Part shown: piece after piece, positions 15,866 to 24,326 of the stretch | Position numbering within the stretch: position 1 is the first letter of the stretch | Layout of the letters: every line of letters begins with the position of its first letter | From: Perlabentimonas sp034006965 | Lineage (GTDB): Bacteria > Bacteroidota > Bacteroidia > Bacteroidales > Tenuifilaceae | Assembly: GCA_034006965.1 (NCBI GenBank) | Contig: JAVERU010000015.1 | Span: 1-36,778 of the forward strand | Direction of reading: 5' to 3' | Length of the DNA stretch: 36,778 bases | Notes under the pieces: model-generated | Told to the model about the DNA's origin: nothing | What the model saw: only the letters and a program-made list of their open reading frames with translations | The model's database searches: none | Made by a program: the position numbers and the translations under genes

Positions 15866-18088
15866 CTACTTGCCAGCAATAAGTTCACCCAACTTATTGC
15901 TGTACACCTGCTTCATATCGGAGATGAATCCAAAGGAGATATCATCAACCCTCACCTCTGACTTCGTTACGTGACCAAGGGTAGTGAATGGCACCCCACT
16001 CTGCATCATATGATCGATGAATTGTGTTTCGCGTGAAGGCGATACGGTAACAACCACTCGTCCTTGGGCCTCGCCAAAAAGGAATGCATCGGGTCTAATC
16101 TCAGCATCGGTAGTTATATCGAACCCAAGGTTGCGAGGAGCAGCGCACTCAAATAGGGCAACGAATAGGCCGCCATCGGAAATATCATTGGCAGACTGCA
16201 CCAGGTTTCGCTGAATAAGCTTGCTTACAACCTCTTGTACCTGATACTCTTCCTCTAGGTTGAAGTATGGGGCTGGCGATGCCTTCACGCCATGGTAAGA
16301 ATGTAGGTATTCCGAAGATGCGATGTCGTTAAGTGATCGGCCAATAAGGTAAATCATATGCCCCTTATCTTTAAAGGCTAGGGTAGTATGATGATTTTTA
16401 TTCTCGACCAAACCTAACATACCAATGGTTGGGGTTGGGAAAACTGCCTCGTCCTTTCCTCCAATGGTTGATTGGTTGTAGAAACTAACATTACCACCGG
16501 TTACGGGGGTACCAAATTTCTCGCAAGCTTTACCCATACCCTTAATAGCATTCACAAACTGCCAGTAGATCTCGGGTTTGTACGGATTGCCAAAGTTCAA
16601 ACAGTTGGTTATGGCCAAAGGCCTACCCCCTGTACAAACGATATTACGAGCTGCCTCGGCTACGGCAATCATTGCGCCAACTTCAGGGTCGGCCTTTACG
16701 TAGCGTGAATTACAGTCGACAGTAAGCGCTAAAGCCTTGTTTGTGCCCTTAAGGTTTACCACTGCGGCCGACGATGGGAAGTTGGTGGTCATATTTCGAG
16801 TCCCCACCATGCTATCGTACTGCTCGTACACCCAACGTTTTGACGCTATGTTTGGATGGCTTAAAAGCATGCTAGCTACCTCCTGCAAATCCTGCGGTTC
16901 TGGTACAGAATTGATGTCGAACTTCTTATATTCTTGGTAGTATGCTGGCTCGCGAAATTCCCTCTCGTACACAGGAGCACCTCCACCAAGCACAAGCGAT
17001 TCGGCGGGTACATCGGCTACCTTTTCGCCTTGCCAAAAGAACTCTAACCTACCACCTTCGGTTACCTCACCAATTTGAACACAGTTCAAATCCCACTTTT
17101 TGTACACTTCTTCAACCTCGGCTTCGCGACCCTTCTCAACCACAATAAGCATTCGCTCCTGCGATTCGGATAGCAATATCTCCCAAGCCTCGATATTCTG
17201 TTGGCGAAGTGGCACCTTGCTCAGGTCGACCTTCATACCACACCCCCCCTTTTCGGACATTTCGGAGGTGGAGCAGATAATGCCAGCAGCACCCATATCC
17301 TGCATGCCCACAATGGCTCCAGTTCTGATAACCTCAAGGCTTGCCTCTAGCAGAAGTTTCTCCATGAATGGGTCGCCCACCTGTATTGAAGGAATATCAT
17401 CGGCAGAATCTTCGGTGATATCGGCTGATGCAAAAGTGCTACCATGGATACCGTCCTTACCTGTTGATGATCCGACTATGAAAACAGGGTTTCCAACACC
17501 CTTTGATATGGCCGAAACCACCATATCTTTTTCAACTATGCCCACCGACATGGCGTTAACTAATGGGTTAGTGTTGTATGACTCATCGAAAAATACTTCG
17601 CCACCAACTACGGGCACGCCAAAAGCATTTCCGTAATCGCCAATTCCTTTTACTACTCCCTTGATATGCCACTTGGTTCTATCGAGCTTAATATCACCAA
17701 AGCGAAGTGAGTTTAGCTGGGCAATTGGCCTGGCGCCCATGGTGAAAATATCGCGGTTTATACCGCCTACACCGGTTGCAGCGCCCTGGTATGGCTCCAC
17801 AGCGCAGGGGTGGTTATGCGATTCTATTTTAAAAGCACATGCCAACCCATCACCCAAATCGACCAACCCAGCATTTTCTGTACCGGCTTCAGCCAAAATT
17901 GCCTCACCCTTACGTGGAAGGGTTTTTATCCATTTGATTGAATTCTTATAGGAGGCGTGCTCGCTCCACATCACAGCAAAAATGCTTAGCTCTGTGAAGT
18001 TAGGCTCGCGTCCCATAATTTGCTTAATCATTTCAAACTCTTCAGGCAAAAGGCCTAACTCTTTAGCGGTATCAACGGTAACTTCCAT
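15866..18088 (-). CDS. purL: Phosphoribosylformylglycinamidine synthase, small PurL subunit
   Basis: Fourth step of de novo purine synthesis: FGAR plus glutamine plus ATP gives FGAM. 740 residues, the short PurL that needs PurQ and PurS subunits, not the large fused enzyme. Motifs include MWSEHASYKNS near the N-terminus, FKIESHNHPCAVEPYQGAATGVGG, GMQDMGAAGI and VTGGNVSFYNQS. Neither purQ nor purS is in this window. It is the first gene of the purL-ubiE-porT-FAD group. Confidence 0.95.
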   Translation of the reverse strand: MEVTVDTAKELGLLPEEFEMIKQIMGREPNFTELSIFAVMWSEHASYKNSIKWIKTLPRKGEAILAEAGTENAGLVDLGDGLACAFKIESHNHPCAVEPYQGAATGVGGINRDIFTMGARPIAQLNSLRFGDIKLDRTKWHIKGVVKGIGDYGNAFGVPVVGGEVFFDESYNTNPLVNAMSVGIVEKDMVVSAISKGVGNPVFIVGSSTGKDGIHGSTFASADITEDSADDIPSIQVGDPFMEKLLLEASLEVIRTGAIVGMQDMGAAGIICSTSEMSEKGGCGMKVDLSKVPLRQQNIEAWEILLSESQERMLIVVEKGREAEVEEVYKKWDLNCVQIGEVTEGGRLEFFWQGEKVADVPAESLVLGGGAPVYEREFREPAYYQEYKKFDINSVPEPQDLQEVASMLLSHPNIASKRWVYEQYDSMVGTRNMTTNFPSSAAVVNLKGTNKALALTVDCNSRYVKADPEVGAMIAVAEAARNIVCTGGRPLAITNCLNFGNPYKPEIYWQFVNAIKGMGKACEKFGTPVTGGNVSFYNQSTIGGKDEAVFPTPTIGMLGLVENKNHHTTLAFKDKGHMIYLIGRSLNDIASSEYLHSYHGVKASPAPYFNLEEEYQVQEVVSKLIQRNLVQSANDISDGGLFVALFECAAPRNLGFDITTDAEIRPDAFLFGEAQGRVVVTVSPSRETQFIDHMMQSGVPFTTLGHVTKSEVRVDDISFGFISDMKQVYSNKLGELIAGK

Positions 18089-18117
18089 GATATTTTTTAA
18101 AGTATTAAAATCCGAGC

Positions 18118-18125
18118 CAAAAATA
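18118..18125 (-). promoter_or_regulatory. -7 promoter box upstream of purL
   Basis: On the minus strand TATTTTTG followed by G matches TAnnTTTG about 30 bp before the purL ATG at 18088. The surroundings are very A/T rich, so the match could be fortuitous, and no clear -33 TTG is found. Confidence 0.4.
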
Positions 18126-18289
18126 CTAACAATATATGATACTATTTAAAAGTTTTTAAATGTTTTTGGGCTATACAAACCTAAAACACTGCAGCTAACC
18201 TTTAACGCATCCCATATTGTATACCTCTAGCAATCATAATATAAGAGATTAACAACGAGGGTGTGGATGCAGCATGTTAACATCCTGTT

Positions 18290-18317
18290 AAAAAAAATCG
18301 GGGGTATGCACCCCCGA
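18290..18317 (-). terminator. Intrinsic terminator after the biotin carrier gene
   Basis: A perfect 8-bp GC-rich stem (TCGGGGGT with ACCCCCGA, loop of 4) followed, on the minus strand, by TTTTTTTA. It lies 12 bp past the stop of the biotin carrier gene and closes that two-gene unit. Confidence 0.9.
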
Positions 18318-18328
18318 CTAAGTTCAAT

Positions 18329-18694
18329 CTATTCGTACTCTGCAATTATAAAACCCTTGGGGATTCGCTCCCCCTCTTTTACATTTATGGTTTTTATAAC
18401 CCCGGGAAAGGGGCAAAGCACCTTATTCTGCATCTTCATTGCCTCAAAAATCATCAGCAGGTCACCGGGCTGCACCTGATCACCCTCCTTCACAGCCACT
18501 TTAATGATGGTGCCGGGAATAAAGGACTTAAGCTCCTTGAGCTTAGGCGCCTCCCACTTTACGCGCATCTCGTTTTTACGAGTGGTGAGGGTTCTGTACT
18601 TAGTCCCTTCCACCACCATCATCTTAAAATCTGGATGATCTGCTATTTTGGGCTTTACTGGAGTTTTCTTCTTGGTTTTACTCTCTTTTGCCAT
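18329..18694 (-). CDS. Biotin carboxyl carrier protein of an acyl-CoA carboxylase/decarboxylase
   Basis: 121-residue biotinyl carrier. The C-terminal 70 residues form the biotinyl/lipoyl domain with the biotinylation motif FEAMKMQN (Lys87). The N-terminal 55 residues are basic and flexible (MAKESKTKKKTPVKPK) and lack the Ala/Pro linker common in AccB. ATG 18694 is used; an upstream Met at 18748 would run into the preceding gene. It starts 13 bp after the carboxyltransferase stop and clearly belongs with it. It could serve propionyl-CoA carboxylase or methylmalonyl-CoA decarboxylase. Confidence 0.93.
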   Translation of the reverse strand: MAKESKTKKKTPVKPKIADHPDFKMMVVEGTKYRTLTTRKNEMRVKWEAPKLKELKSFIPGTIIKVAVKEGDQVQPGDLLMIFEAMKMQNKVLCPFPGVIKTINVKEGERIPKGFIIAEYE

Positions 18695-18707
18695 GCTAAG
18701 TCTGTTT

Positions 18708-20252
18708 TTAGAATGGAGGAATTCCATGCTTTTTCCAAGGTTTATCAACCACTTTACTTACAGAAACATCAAGGGCGTGCATAATTAGCTTACGTGTTTC
18801 AACAGGTTCAATAACCGTGTCGATATACCCCTTGGCTGCGGCTACGTATGGGTTTGCAAATTTCTCCTTGTACTCTTTAACTTTCTGTCGACGCATCTTA
18901 TCTGGGTCTTGGGCTTCCATGATCTCCTTACGGAAAATAATGTTGGCTGCACCCTCTGGGCCCATAACGGCAATCTCGGCACCTGGCCAAGCAAATACAA
19001 AATCTGCACGCAGGTGACGTGAGCTCATGGCGATATAACCACCACCATAGGCTTTACGAAGTATAACAGTGATTTTTGGGACTGTAGCCTCACTGTAGGC
19101 ATAAAGCATTTTTGCGCCGTGGCGTATTACACCGGCATGCTCCTGATCTACACCTGGCAAATAACCGGGCAGGTCAACAAGGGTAATTAGCGGGATGCTA
19201 AATGCGTTGCAGTAGCGGATAAAGCGAGCCGCTTTGTCTGATGAGTCTACATCCAACACGCCAGCGAGCATAAGGGGTTGGTTTGCCACAAAGCCAACGG
19301 TATCGCCATTGATACGACCAAACCCAACCACGATGTTCGCTGCCCAGTACTCCTGCACCTCAAAGAAGTCGGAATCGTCAGCAATAGACCTAATTACATC
19401 GCGCACATCGTAAGGCTGCTTGGGATCGCCTGGCACAATCTCATCGATATTGAACTCTGGCTTAGGATCCTTTGGTTCGAACTTACGCGCCTTACGGGTG
19501 TTATTCCATGGAATGTAGGTGATAAGCTTCTTAATCTGCTCGAAGCACTCCATTTCGCTTTCAGCAAAAAAGTGAGCATTACCGGTGATCTCGGAATGAA
19601 CCCGGGCACCTCCTAGCTCCTCCATAGATATCTCCTCGCCCAGCACGGTTTTAATAACCTCAGGGCCAGTGATAAACATCTTGGAGATATTATCCACGGT
19701 AAACACGAAATCAGTTAGAGCAGGCGAGTACACCGCACCACCAGCGCAAGGGCCTAGAATAACTGAAATTTGAGGTATAACCCCGCTGGCCAGCGTATTG
19801 CGGAAGAAAATTTCGCCGTATCCAGCAAGGGAGTTAACCCCCTCCTGAATACGTGCTCCACCAGAGTCGTTAATACCAATAAGCGGAATACGCATCTTTA
19901 GGGCGTAGTCCATAATTTTTGTAATCTTTCGGGCATGCATTAGCCCGAGCGATCCCCCAGCAACAGTAAAATCCTGTGCAAAAATAGCGACGGGTGCACC
20001 GTAAATGGTACCAGTACCAATGATAACCCCATCGCCGTGTAGAACCTTGGACTCCATTCCAAAGTCTCGCGCTTCATGCTCAACGAAAAGATCGTACTCG
20101 TTGAACGAATCCTCATCGAGAAGGGCAACAACACGCTCACGAGCGGTAAGTTTACCCATGGCCTGCTGCTTGGCGATTGCCTTTTCGCCGCCACCCTGAA
20201 GGATTTCCTCCTTTCGCTTTTGAAGCTCTAAAATTTTTCTTTTTAAAGGCAT
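18708..20252 (-). CDS. Acyl-CoA carboxyltransferase beta subunit (propionyl-CoA carboxylase / methylmalonyl-CoA decarboxylase type)
   Basis: 514-residue crotonase-fold carboxyltransferase with N- and C-terminal CT halves. Visible motifs include GKLTARERV near the start, INDSGGARIQEGVNSLAGYGEIF (oxyanion-hole region), ILGPCAGGAVYSPALTDF, LVDLPGYLPGVDQEHAGVIRHGAKMLYAY and RKAYGGGYIAMSS. It moves CO2 between biotin on the neighbouring carrier and propionyl-CoA/methylmalonyl-CoA. The family covers both PccB (biosynthetic or catabolic, with a biotin carboxylase) and MmdA (Na+-pumping decarboxylase, with membrane subunits). Neither a biotin carboxylase nor the membrane subunits are adjacent, so the role stays open. 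Confidence 0.93.
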   Translation of the reverse strand: MPLKRKILELQKRKEEILQGGGEKAIAKQQAMGKLTARERVVALLDEDSFNEYDLFVEHEARDFGMESKVLHGDGVIIGTGTIYGAPVAIFAQDFTVAGGSLGLMHARKITKIMDYALKMRIPLIGINDSGGARIQEGVNSLAGYGEIFFRNTLASGVIPQISVILGPCAGGAVYSPALTDFVFTVDNISKMFITGPEVIKTVLGEEISMEELGGARVHSEITGNAHFFAESEMECFEQIKKLITYIPWNNTRKARKFEPKDPKPEFNIDEIVPGDPKQPYDVRDVIRSIADDSDFFEVQEYWAANIVVGFGRINGDTVGFVANQPLMLAGVLDVDSSDKAARFIRYCNAFSIPLITLVDLPGYLPGVDQEHAGVIRHGAKMLYAYSEATVPKITVILRKAYGGGYIAMSSRHLRADFVFAWPGAEIAVMGPEGAANIIFRKEIMEAQDPDKMRRQKVKEYKEKFANPYVAAAKGYIDTVIEPVETRKLIMHALDVSVSKVVDKPWKKHGIPPF

Positions 20253-20496
20253 AATATTCCTTTATTGGTTAATATTTAGGCTGCCATCCCAACAAAAACT
20301 ACTGGCAAAATACAACACAACATTAGTAAATCATTCTTAAAATCGACCCATAGTATGGTAACTTTTTGATAAAAAAAGTATTACATACTCTGTTTTTCAA
20401 ACAGTTGTGCAAAGGGTGTAAAGAAATAATCTGTTTTCGACCAGAACATCACGTATAACCCTGATCGTGTGTGGATTCGAAACGTTTTCTTTTACC

Positions 20497-21630
20497 CTAT
20501 AGTTTTTCGGGGGTAGGAATTCTGAAGATTTTGGTTCCCAAAAATTGCTCAATTTGTTTAAAAAGTTTCTGATCGATTTTGTTTACAAAAGTTAGCGCTA
20601 CCCCATCGGATGAAGCTCTAGCGGTTCGCCCAATACGGTGAACATAATCCTCCGGGTCATGCGGCACATCGTAATTTACTATCAAATCAATATCCTCTAT
20701 ATCTATTCCTCGAGCAATGATATCGGTAGCTACAAGTATTTGGAATTTGCGATTACGAAACTTACGCAGCACATCCTCCCGTTCTTTCTGTTCCAAATCG
20801 GAGTGGATGGCCAGAACACTCATCGATTCGTTTTTCAATGACTTTTCGATGCTTCGAACCTTGATCTTGGTTGAAGCAAAAACTATGGCACTTTTAACAT
20901 GCTCCTTTCCCTTTAGCAGATGTGATAGCAATCCTATCTTTTTAGAATCTTCAATAATGTAGGCTGCCTGCAGTACATTCTCGGCTGGTTTGGAAATGGC
21001 AATGTTGATCTCAATGGGGTTGTTCATAATCTTTTTAGCCATCCCCCTAATGTTGGTGGGCATAGTGGCAGAAAAAAGAAGGGTTTGACGCTTCACAGGG
21101 AGTAGCTTCACTATCTCCATAATATCTTCATAAAAGCCCATATCGAGCATTCTATCAGCCTCATCGAGCACAAGGTGTTCAACCCTACTGAGTGAAACGT
21201 ACCCCATGCGGATATGCTGAATAAGTCTGCCAGGGGTGGCAATAATAAAATCGGCACCATTCTGAAGGGCGATACGTTGCTGATCCCATGTAAGGCTATC
21301 ATTTCCACCATACACCGCCACAGAGCTAACGGGAGCAAAATATCCAAATCCCTCGAGCTGCTGATCGATTTGCATTGCCAGTTCGCGGGTGGGCACAATG
21401 ACCAATGTGCTGGTGTAGTTGAGCCGCACGGGGAGCGACGACAGCTTATCCATTATGGGTAGTATAAAGGCAGCTGTTTTACCTGTTCCCGTTTGAGCGC
21501 AAGCAATTACATCCTTACCCTCCATAACTGGAGGTATAGCCCTTACTTGTACGGGCGTTGGGGTGTTGAAACCCATTGCATTAATGCCATCCATTATGGC
21601 ATTCTGAAAACCAAAATCGTTAAATTTCAA
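20497..21630 (-). CDS. DEAD-box RNA helicase, RhlE type
   Basis: 377-residue ATP-dependent RNA helicase, with the two RecA-like domains and almost no C-terminal extension. Q motif FNTPTPVQVRAIP, motif I AQTGTGKT, PTRELAMQ, TPGRL, DEAD, SAT, then ARGIDIEDIDLIVNYDVP and HRIGRTAR. It most likely acts in ribosome assembly or RNA turnover at low temperature, by family analogy. The start is TTG at 21630: an in-frame stop lies just upstream, no ATG precedes the conserved KFNDFGF, and the family begins here. Confidence 0.94.
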   Translation of the reverse strand: MKFNDFGFQNAIMDGINAMGFNTPTPVQVRAIPPVMEGKDVIACAQTGTGKTAAFILPIMDKLSSLPVRLNYTSTLVIVPTRELAMQIDQQLEGFGYFAPVSSVAVYGGNDSLTWDQQRIALQNGADFIIATPGRLIQHIRMGYVSLSRVEHLVLDEADRMLDMGFYEDIMEIVKLLPVKRQTLLFSATMPTNIRGMAKKIMNNPIEINIAISKPAENVLQAAYIIEDSKKIGLLSHLLKGKEHVKSAIVFASTKIKVRSIEKSLKNESMSVLAIHSDLEQKEREDVLRKFRNRKFQILVATDIIARGIDIEDIDLIVNYDVPHDPEDYVHRIGRTARASSDGVALTFVNKIDQKLFKQIEQFLGTKIFRIPTPEKL

Positions 21631-21728
21631 ATGTTCAACTAATTATGTGAGTAAAAATAGGTATTGTACTAAAGAATAATGGTAGCAGTAATTTTTTATA
21701 CAAACCAAAGCTATGATGCTTTAGGTTG

Positions 21729-21736
21729 CAAAGGTA
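21729..21736 (-). promoter_or_regulatory. Probable promoter of the RNA helicase gene
   Basis: On the minus strand TACCTTTG followed by CA is a strong TAnnTTTG match, with ATTG ending 16 bp upstream as a possible -33 element. It would give a leader of about 90 nt before the TTG start at 21630. Such leaders occur in cold-regulated helicase genes, but no specific structure was identified. Confidence 0.55.
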
Positions 21737-21869
21737 GCTAAAAATAAAACGACAATCTCCACAACACATCATAATACTGATTATCAACAGCAATAGAATA
21801 CGTCCATTTTTTACTCGATGATTAAGCATGATGTAACTATCTTTGCCCATCGACTCATAAGCTTGCATC

Positions 21870-22565
21870 ATGAAGGATAGATATAAACACATACTTTGGG
21901 ATTTAGACCGTACCCTTTGGGACTTTGAACAGAATATGCGGATGACGCTTAAAGAGATTTACGAAAACCACAATTTAGTAAGGGCTATTCCCTCGCACAA
22001 CCATTTTATTGACACATTTGTGGCCCACAACAATAGGCTTTGGGCGAGCTATCAGCGTGGTGATATGAAGAAGGAGGTGCTTCGGTTTAAGCGGTTTGAT
22101 GTAACGCTAAAGGAATATGGAATTAGGGACAAAGTTCTTGCTGAGGTTATAGGGGATGAGTACATCAACGAAAGCCCAAAGAAAACTGCCCTGATACCCC
22201 ACTCCATTGAAATTCTCGACTACCTGTACAGCAAGTACAAGCTGCATATCATCACCAATGGCTTCAACGAGGTACAATTCTCGAAGCTAAAACTTTGTGG
22301 AATAGAGAAATACTTTGACAAGGTTGTAACATCTGAAATATCGGGCTATCACAAACCCCGCCCCGAGGCGTTTGGATACACCCTTGCCTCAGCAAATGCT
22401 AGGAAGCAGGAAAGCATAATGATAGGTGACGATATTGAAGCCGATATCAAGGGGGCACAACAGTTTGGCATCAATCAGATTTATTTTAATCCCGAGGGGA
22501 CTCCCCATGACCAAAAGCCAACCCACGAAATAGATAGCCTGCTAAAGATAAAGGAGATACTATAA
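21870..22565 (+). CDS. HAD-superfamily nucleotidase, YjjG type
   Basis: 231-residue HAD phosphatase with motif I WDLDRTLWDFEQN (Asp11 nucleophile, Asp13), an alpha-helical cap, motif II ITNG, motif III Lys (GYHKPRPEAF) and motif IV GDDIEADIKGA. The DLDRTLWDFE form is typical of YjjG, a 5'-nucleotidase that removes non-canonical pyrimidine nucleotides. It is transcribed away from the helicase gene and towards dnaB. Substrate specificity is inferred from the family. Confidence 0.9.
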   Translation: MKDRYKHILWDLDRTLWDFEQNMRMTLKEIYENHNLVRAIPSHNHFIDTFVAHNNRLWASYQRGDMKKEVLRFKRFDVTLKEYGIRDKVLAEVIGDEYINESPKKTALIPHSIEILDYLYSKYKLHIITNGFNEVQFSKLKLCGIEKYFDKVVTSEISGYHKPRPEAFGYTLASANARKQESIMIGDDIEADIKGAQQFGINQIYFNPEGTPHDQKPTHEIDSLLKIKEIL

Positions 22566-22615
22566 CCCAAGTATCAACGGCTACTTTAGATTATCAGGTT
22601 CTGTTCAGCAATTCT

Positions 22616-24157
22616 TTAGTAGGGTATTTCGTCGTCGGAGAGTGTCCCTTTCAGAAAGTCAAAATCGGGATCGCCCGAAGAGGCAGGTAACGGATCCTCA
22701 TTCATTTTAGAGCCAAACGTTACAGCCTGAGCCACGCCAGGGGCTGCAAACGGGGCAAACTCTATATCATCAAGATCGGAAAATTTGGCCTGTTCCTTCC
22801 TAAACCTAAGACGAATATCGCCCACAGCACCATTACGATGCTTTGCCACAATAATTTCGGCCAAGCCCACCAAGGAGTTGCCCTCCTCATCCTCGTTAAA
22901 CCCATAGTACTCAGGCCTGTGGATAAACAGCACCATATCGGCATCCTGCTCAATGGCTCCCGATTCGCGAAGGTCCGACAGCTGAGGTCGCTTATTGCCT
23001 CCTCGGGTTTCAACCGATCGGTTTAGCTGCGAAAGAGCAATTATGGGCACGTTCAACTCCTTTGCAATTGCCTTCAGCGATCGGGATATTGTACTCACCT
23101 CCTGCTCTCTATTCCCTCGAGTATCGGTGGGGCCAGTCATAAGCTGAAGGTAGTCGATAATTATAATGCCAACATCATACTGCGATTTGAGCCTACGGCA
23201 CTTGGCACGGAGTTCGAAAATGGATAGCGCTGGGGTATCGTCGATAAGAATTTTAGAGTTTTGTAAATCACCAATCTTAACCGTTAGCTGGGTCCACTCC
23301 TGGGGTGTTAGCCTGCCGTTTCGAATCTTTTCATGCGAAATTCCCGATTCGCTAACGATAAGCCTATTCACGAGCTGTATGCTCGACATCTCAAGCGAAA
23401 AAAATGCAACCGACACATCATGATCGACGGCCATATTTCGGGCCATAGAGAGTACAAAGGCAGTTTTACCCATCGATGGGCGCGCGGCTACAATAACCAA
23501 ATCGGAGGGTTGCCAACCCGAGGTCATTCGATCGAGCTGAGAAAAACCACAGGGCACGCCGCTAAGTCCATCCTCGCGCTTGCCTGCCTCCTCAAGGTTT
23601 TTAAGGGCCTCGTTAACCAGCGTGCTAATGGGGGCCGTTTCGCGCTTAATATTGCCTTCGGCAACCTTAAAAAGCTCCATCTCGGAGTAGTCCAGCAGGT
23701 CGTCAACATCAATCGTATCGTCAAAGGCTTTATTCTGTATATCGCTTGATACCCTTATCAGCTCACGCTGAATATACTTTTGAGCAATAATCTTGGAGTG
23801 ATACTCTACGTGGGCGGCGGAGCCAACCCTAGAGGTAAGCTGTGCCAAGTACACGGCGCCACCAACCTCTTCAAGCTCTTCCTTCTTTCGCAGCTCTTCG
23901 GTAACGGTATATAAATCAATGGGCTCGAGACGAGTTGATAATTCAACTATTGCTCCAAAAATTTTCTGATGATTCTCCTTGTAAAAACTTTCGGGTTTTA
24001 TTACATCCAAAACGGTAGCCACAGCATCCTTTTCCACCATTAGCGCTCCAAGCACTGCCTCCTCAATATCCAGCGCCTGCGGGGGCACCTTACCCATATC
24101 AAGACCCACTAAATTTGTGGAATTAGCTTTTTTATTATACGCTCGCTTCTCGGCCAT
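22616..24157 (-). CDS. dnaB: Replicative DNA helicase DnaB
   Basis: Hexameric 5'-3' helicase that unwinds DNA at the replication fork. 513 residues. The N-terminal domain (PPQALDIEEAVLGALMVEKDAV) and C-terminal RecA-like domain are both complete. Walker A ARPSMGKTAF lies about residue 230. The Walker B segment IIIIDYLQLM, SRSLKAIAKELNVPIIALSQLNRSVETR and the arginine finger region are intact. No intein interrupts the P-loop or downstream motifs. It is monocistronic as far as the sequence shows. Confidence 0.97.
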   Translation of the reverse strand: MAEKRAYNKKANSTNLVGLDMGKVPPQALDIEEAVLGALMVEKDAVATVLDVIKPESFYKENHQKIFGAIVELSTRLEPIDLYTVTEELRKKEELEEVGGAVYLAQLTSRVGSAAHVEYHSKIIAQKYIQRELIRVSSDIQNKAFDDTIDVDDLLDYSEMELFKVAEGNIKRETAPISTLVNEALKNLEEAGKREDGLSGVPCGFSQLDRMTSGWQPSDLVIVAARPSMGKTAFVLSMARNMAVDHDVSVAFFSLEMSSIQLVNRLIVSESGISHEKIRNGRLTPQEWTQLTVKIGDLQNSKILIDDTPALSIFELRAKCRRLKSQYDVGIIIIDYLQLMTGPTDTRGNREQEVSTISRSLKAIAKELNVPIIALSQLNRSVETRGGNKRPQLSDLRESGAIEQDADMVLFIHRPEYYGFNEDEEGNSLVGLAEIIVAKHRNGAVGDIRLRFRKEQAKFSDLDDIEFAPFAAPGVAQAVTFGSKMNEDPLPASSGDPDFDFLKGTLSDDEIPY

Positions 24158-24176
24158 GGAAACAATTTTTTATTTA

Positions 24177-24184
24177 CAAAAATA
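24177..24184 (-). promoter_or_regulatory. Possible -7 box upstream of dnaB
   Basis: On the minus strand TATTTTTG lies about 20 bp before the dnaB ATG and matches TAnnTTTG. The region is A/T rich and no -33 TTG was found, so the call is tentative. Confidence 0.3.
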
Positions 24185-24326
24185 GGTAAGATGAATAGGT
24201 TTTTATAGGTTTTTTGGAAAGGGTTATCAACAAATTTACTTACTCCTGATTATCTGGGTGTTGAGTGAGTTAAAATTTGGTCCGTTATGCTTAATCGTGA
24301 TCTGCTTCCAGCTCGGGCAGGTCGAA

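Noticed and set aside
22616..24157. Intein in DnaB
   Set aside because: The length of 513 residues and unbroken Walker A and B motifs leave no room for one.
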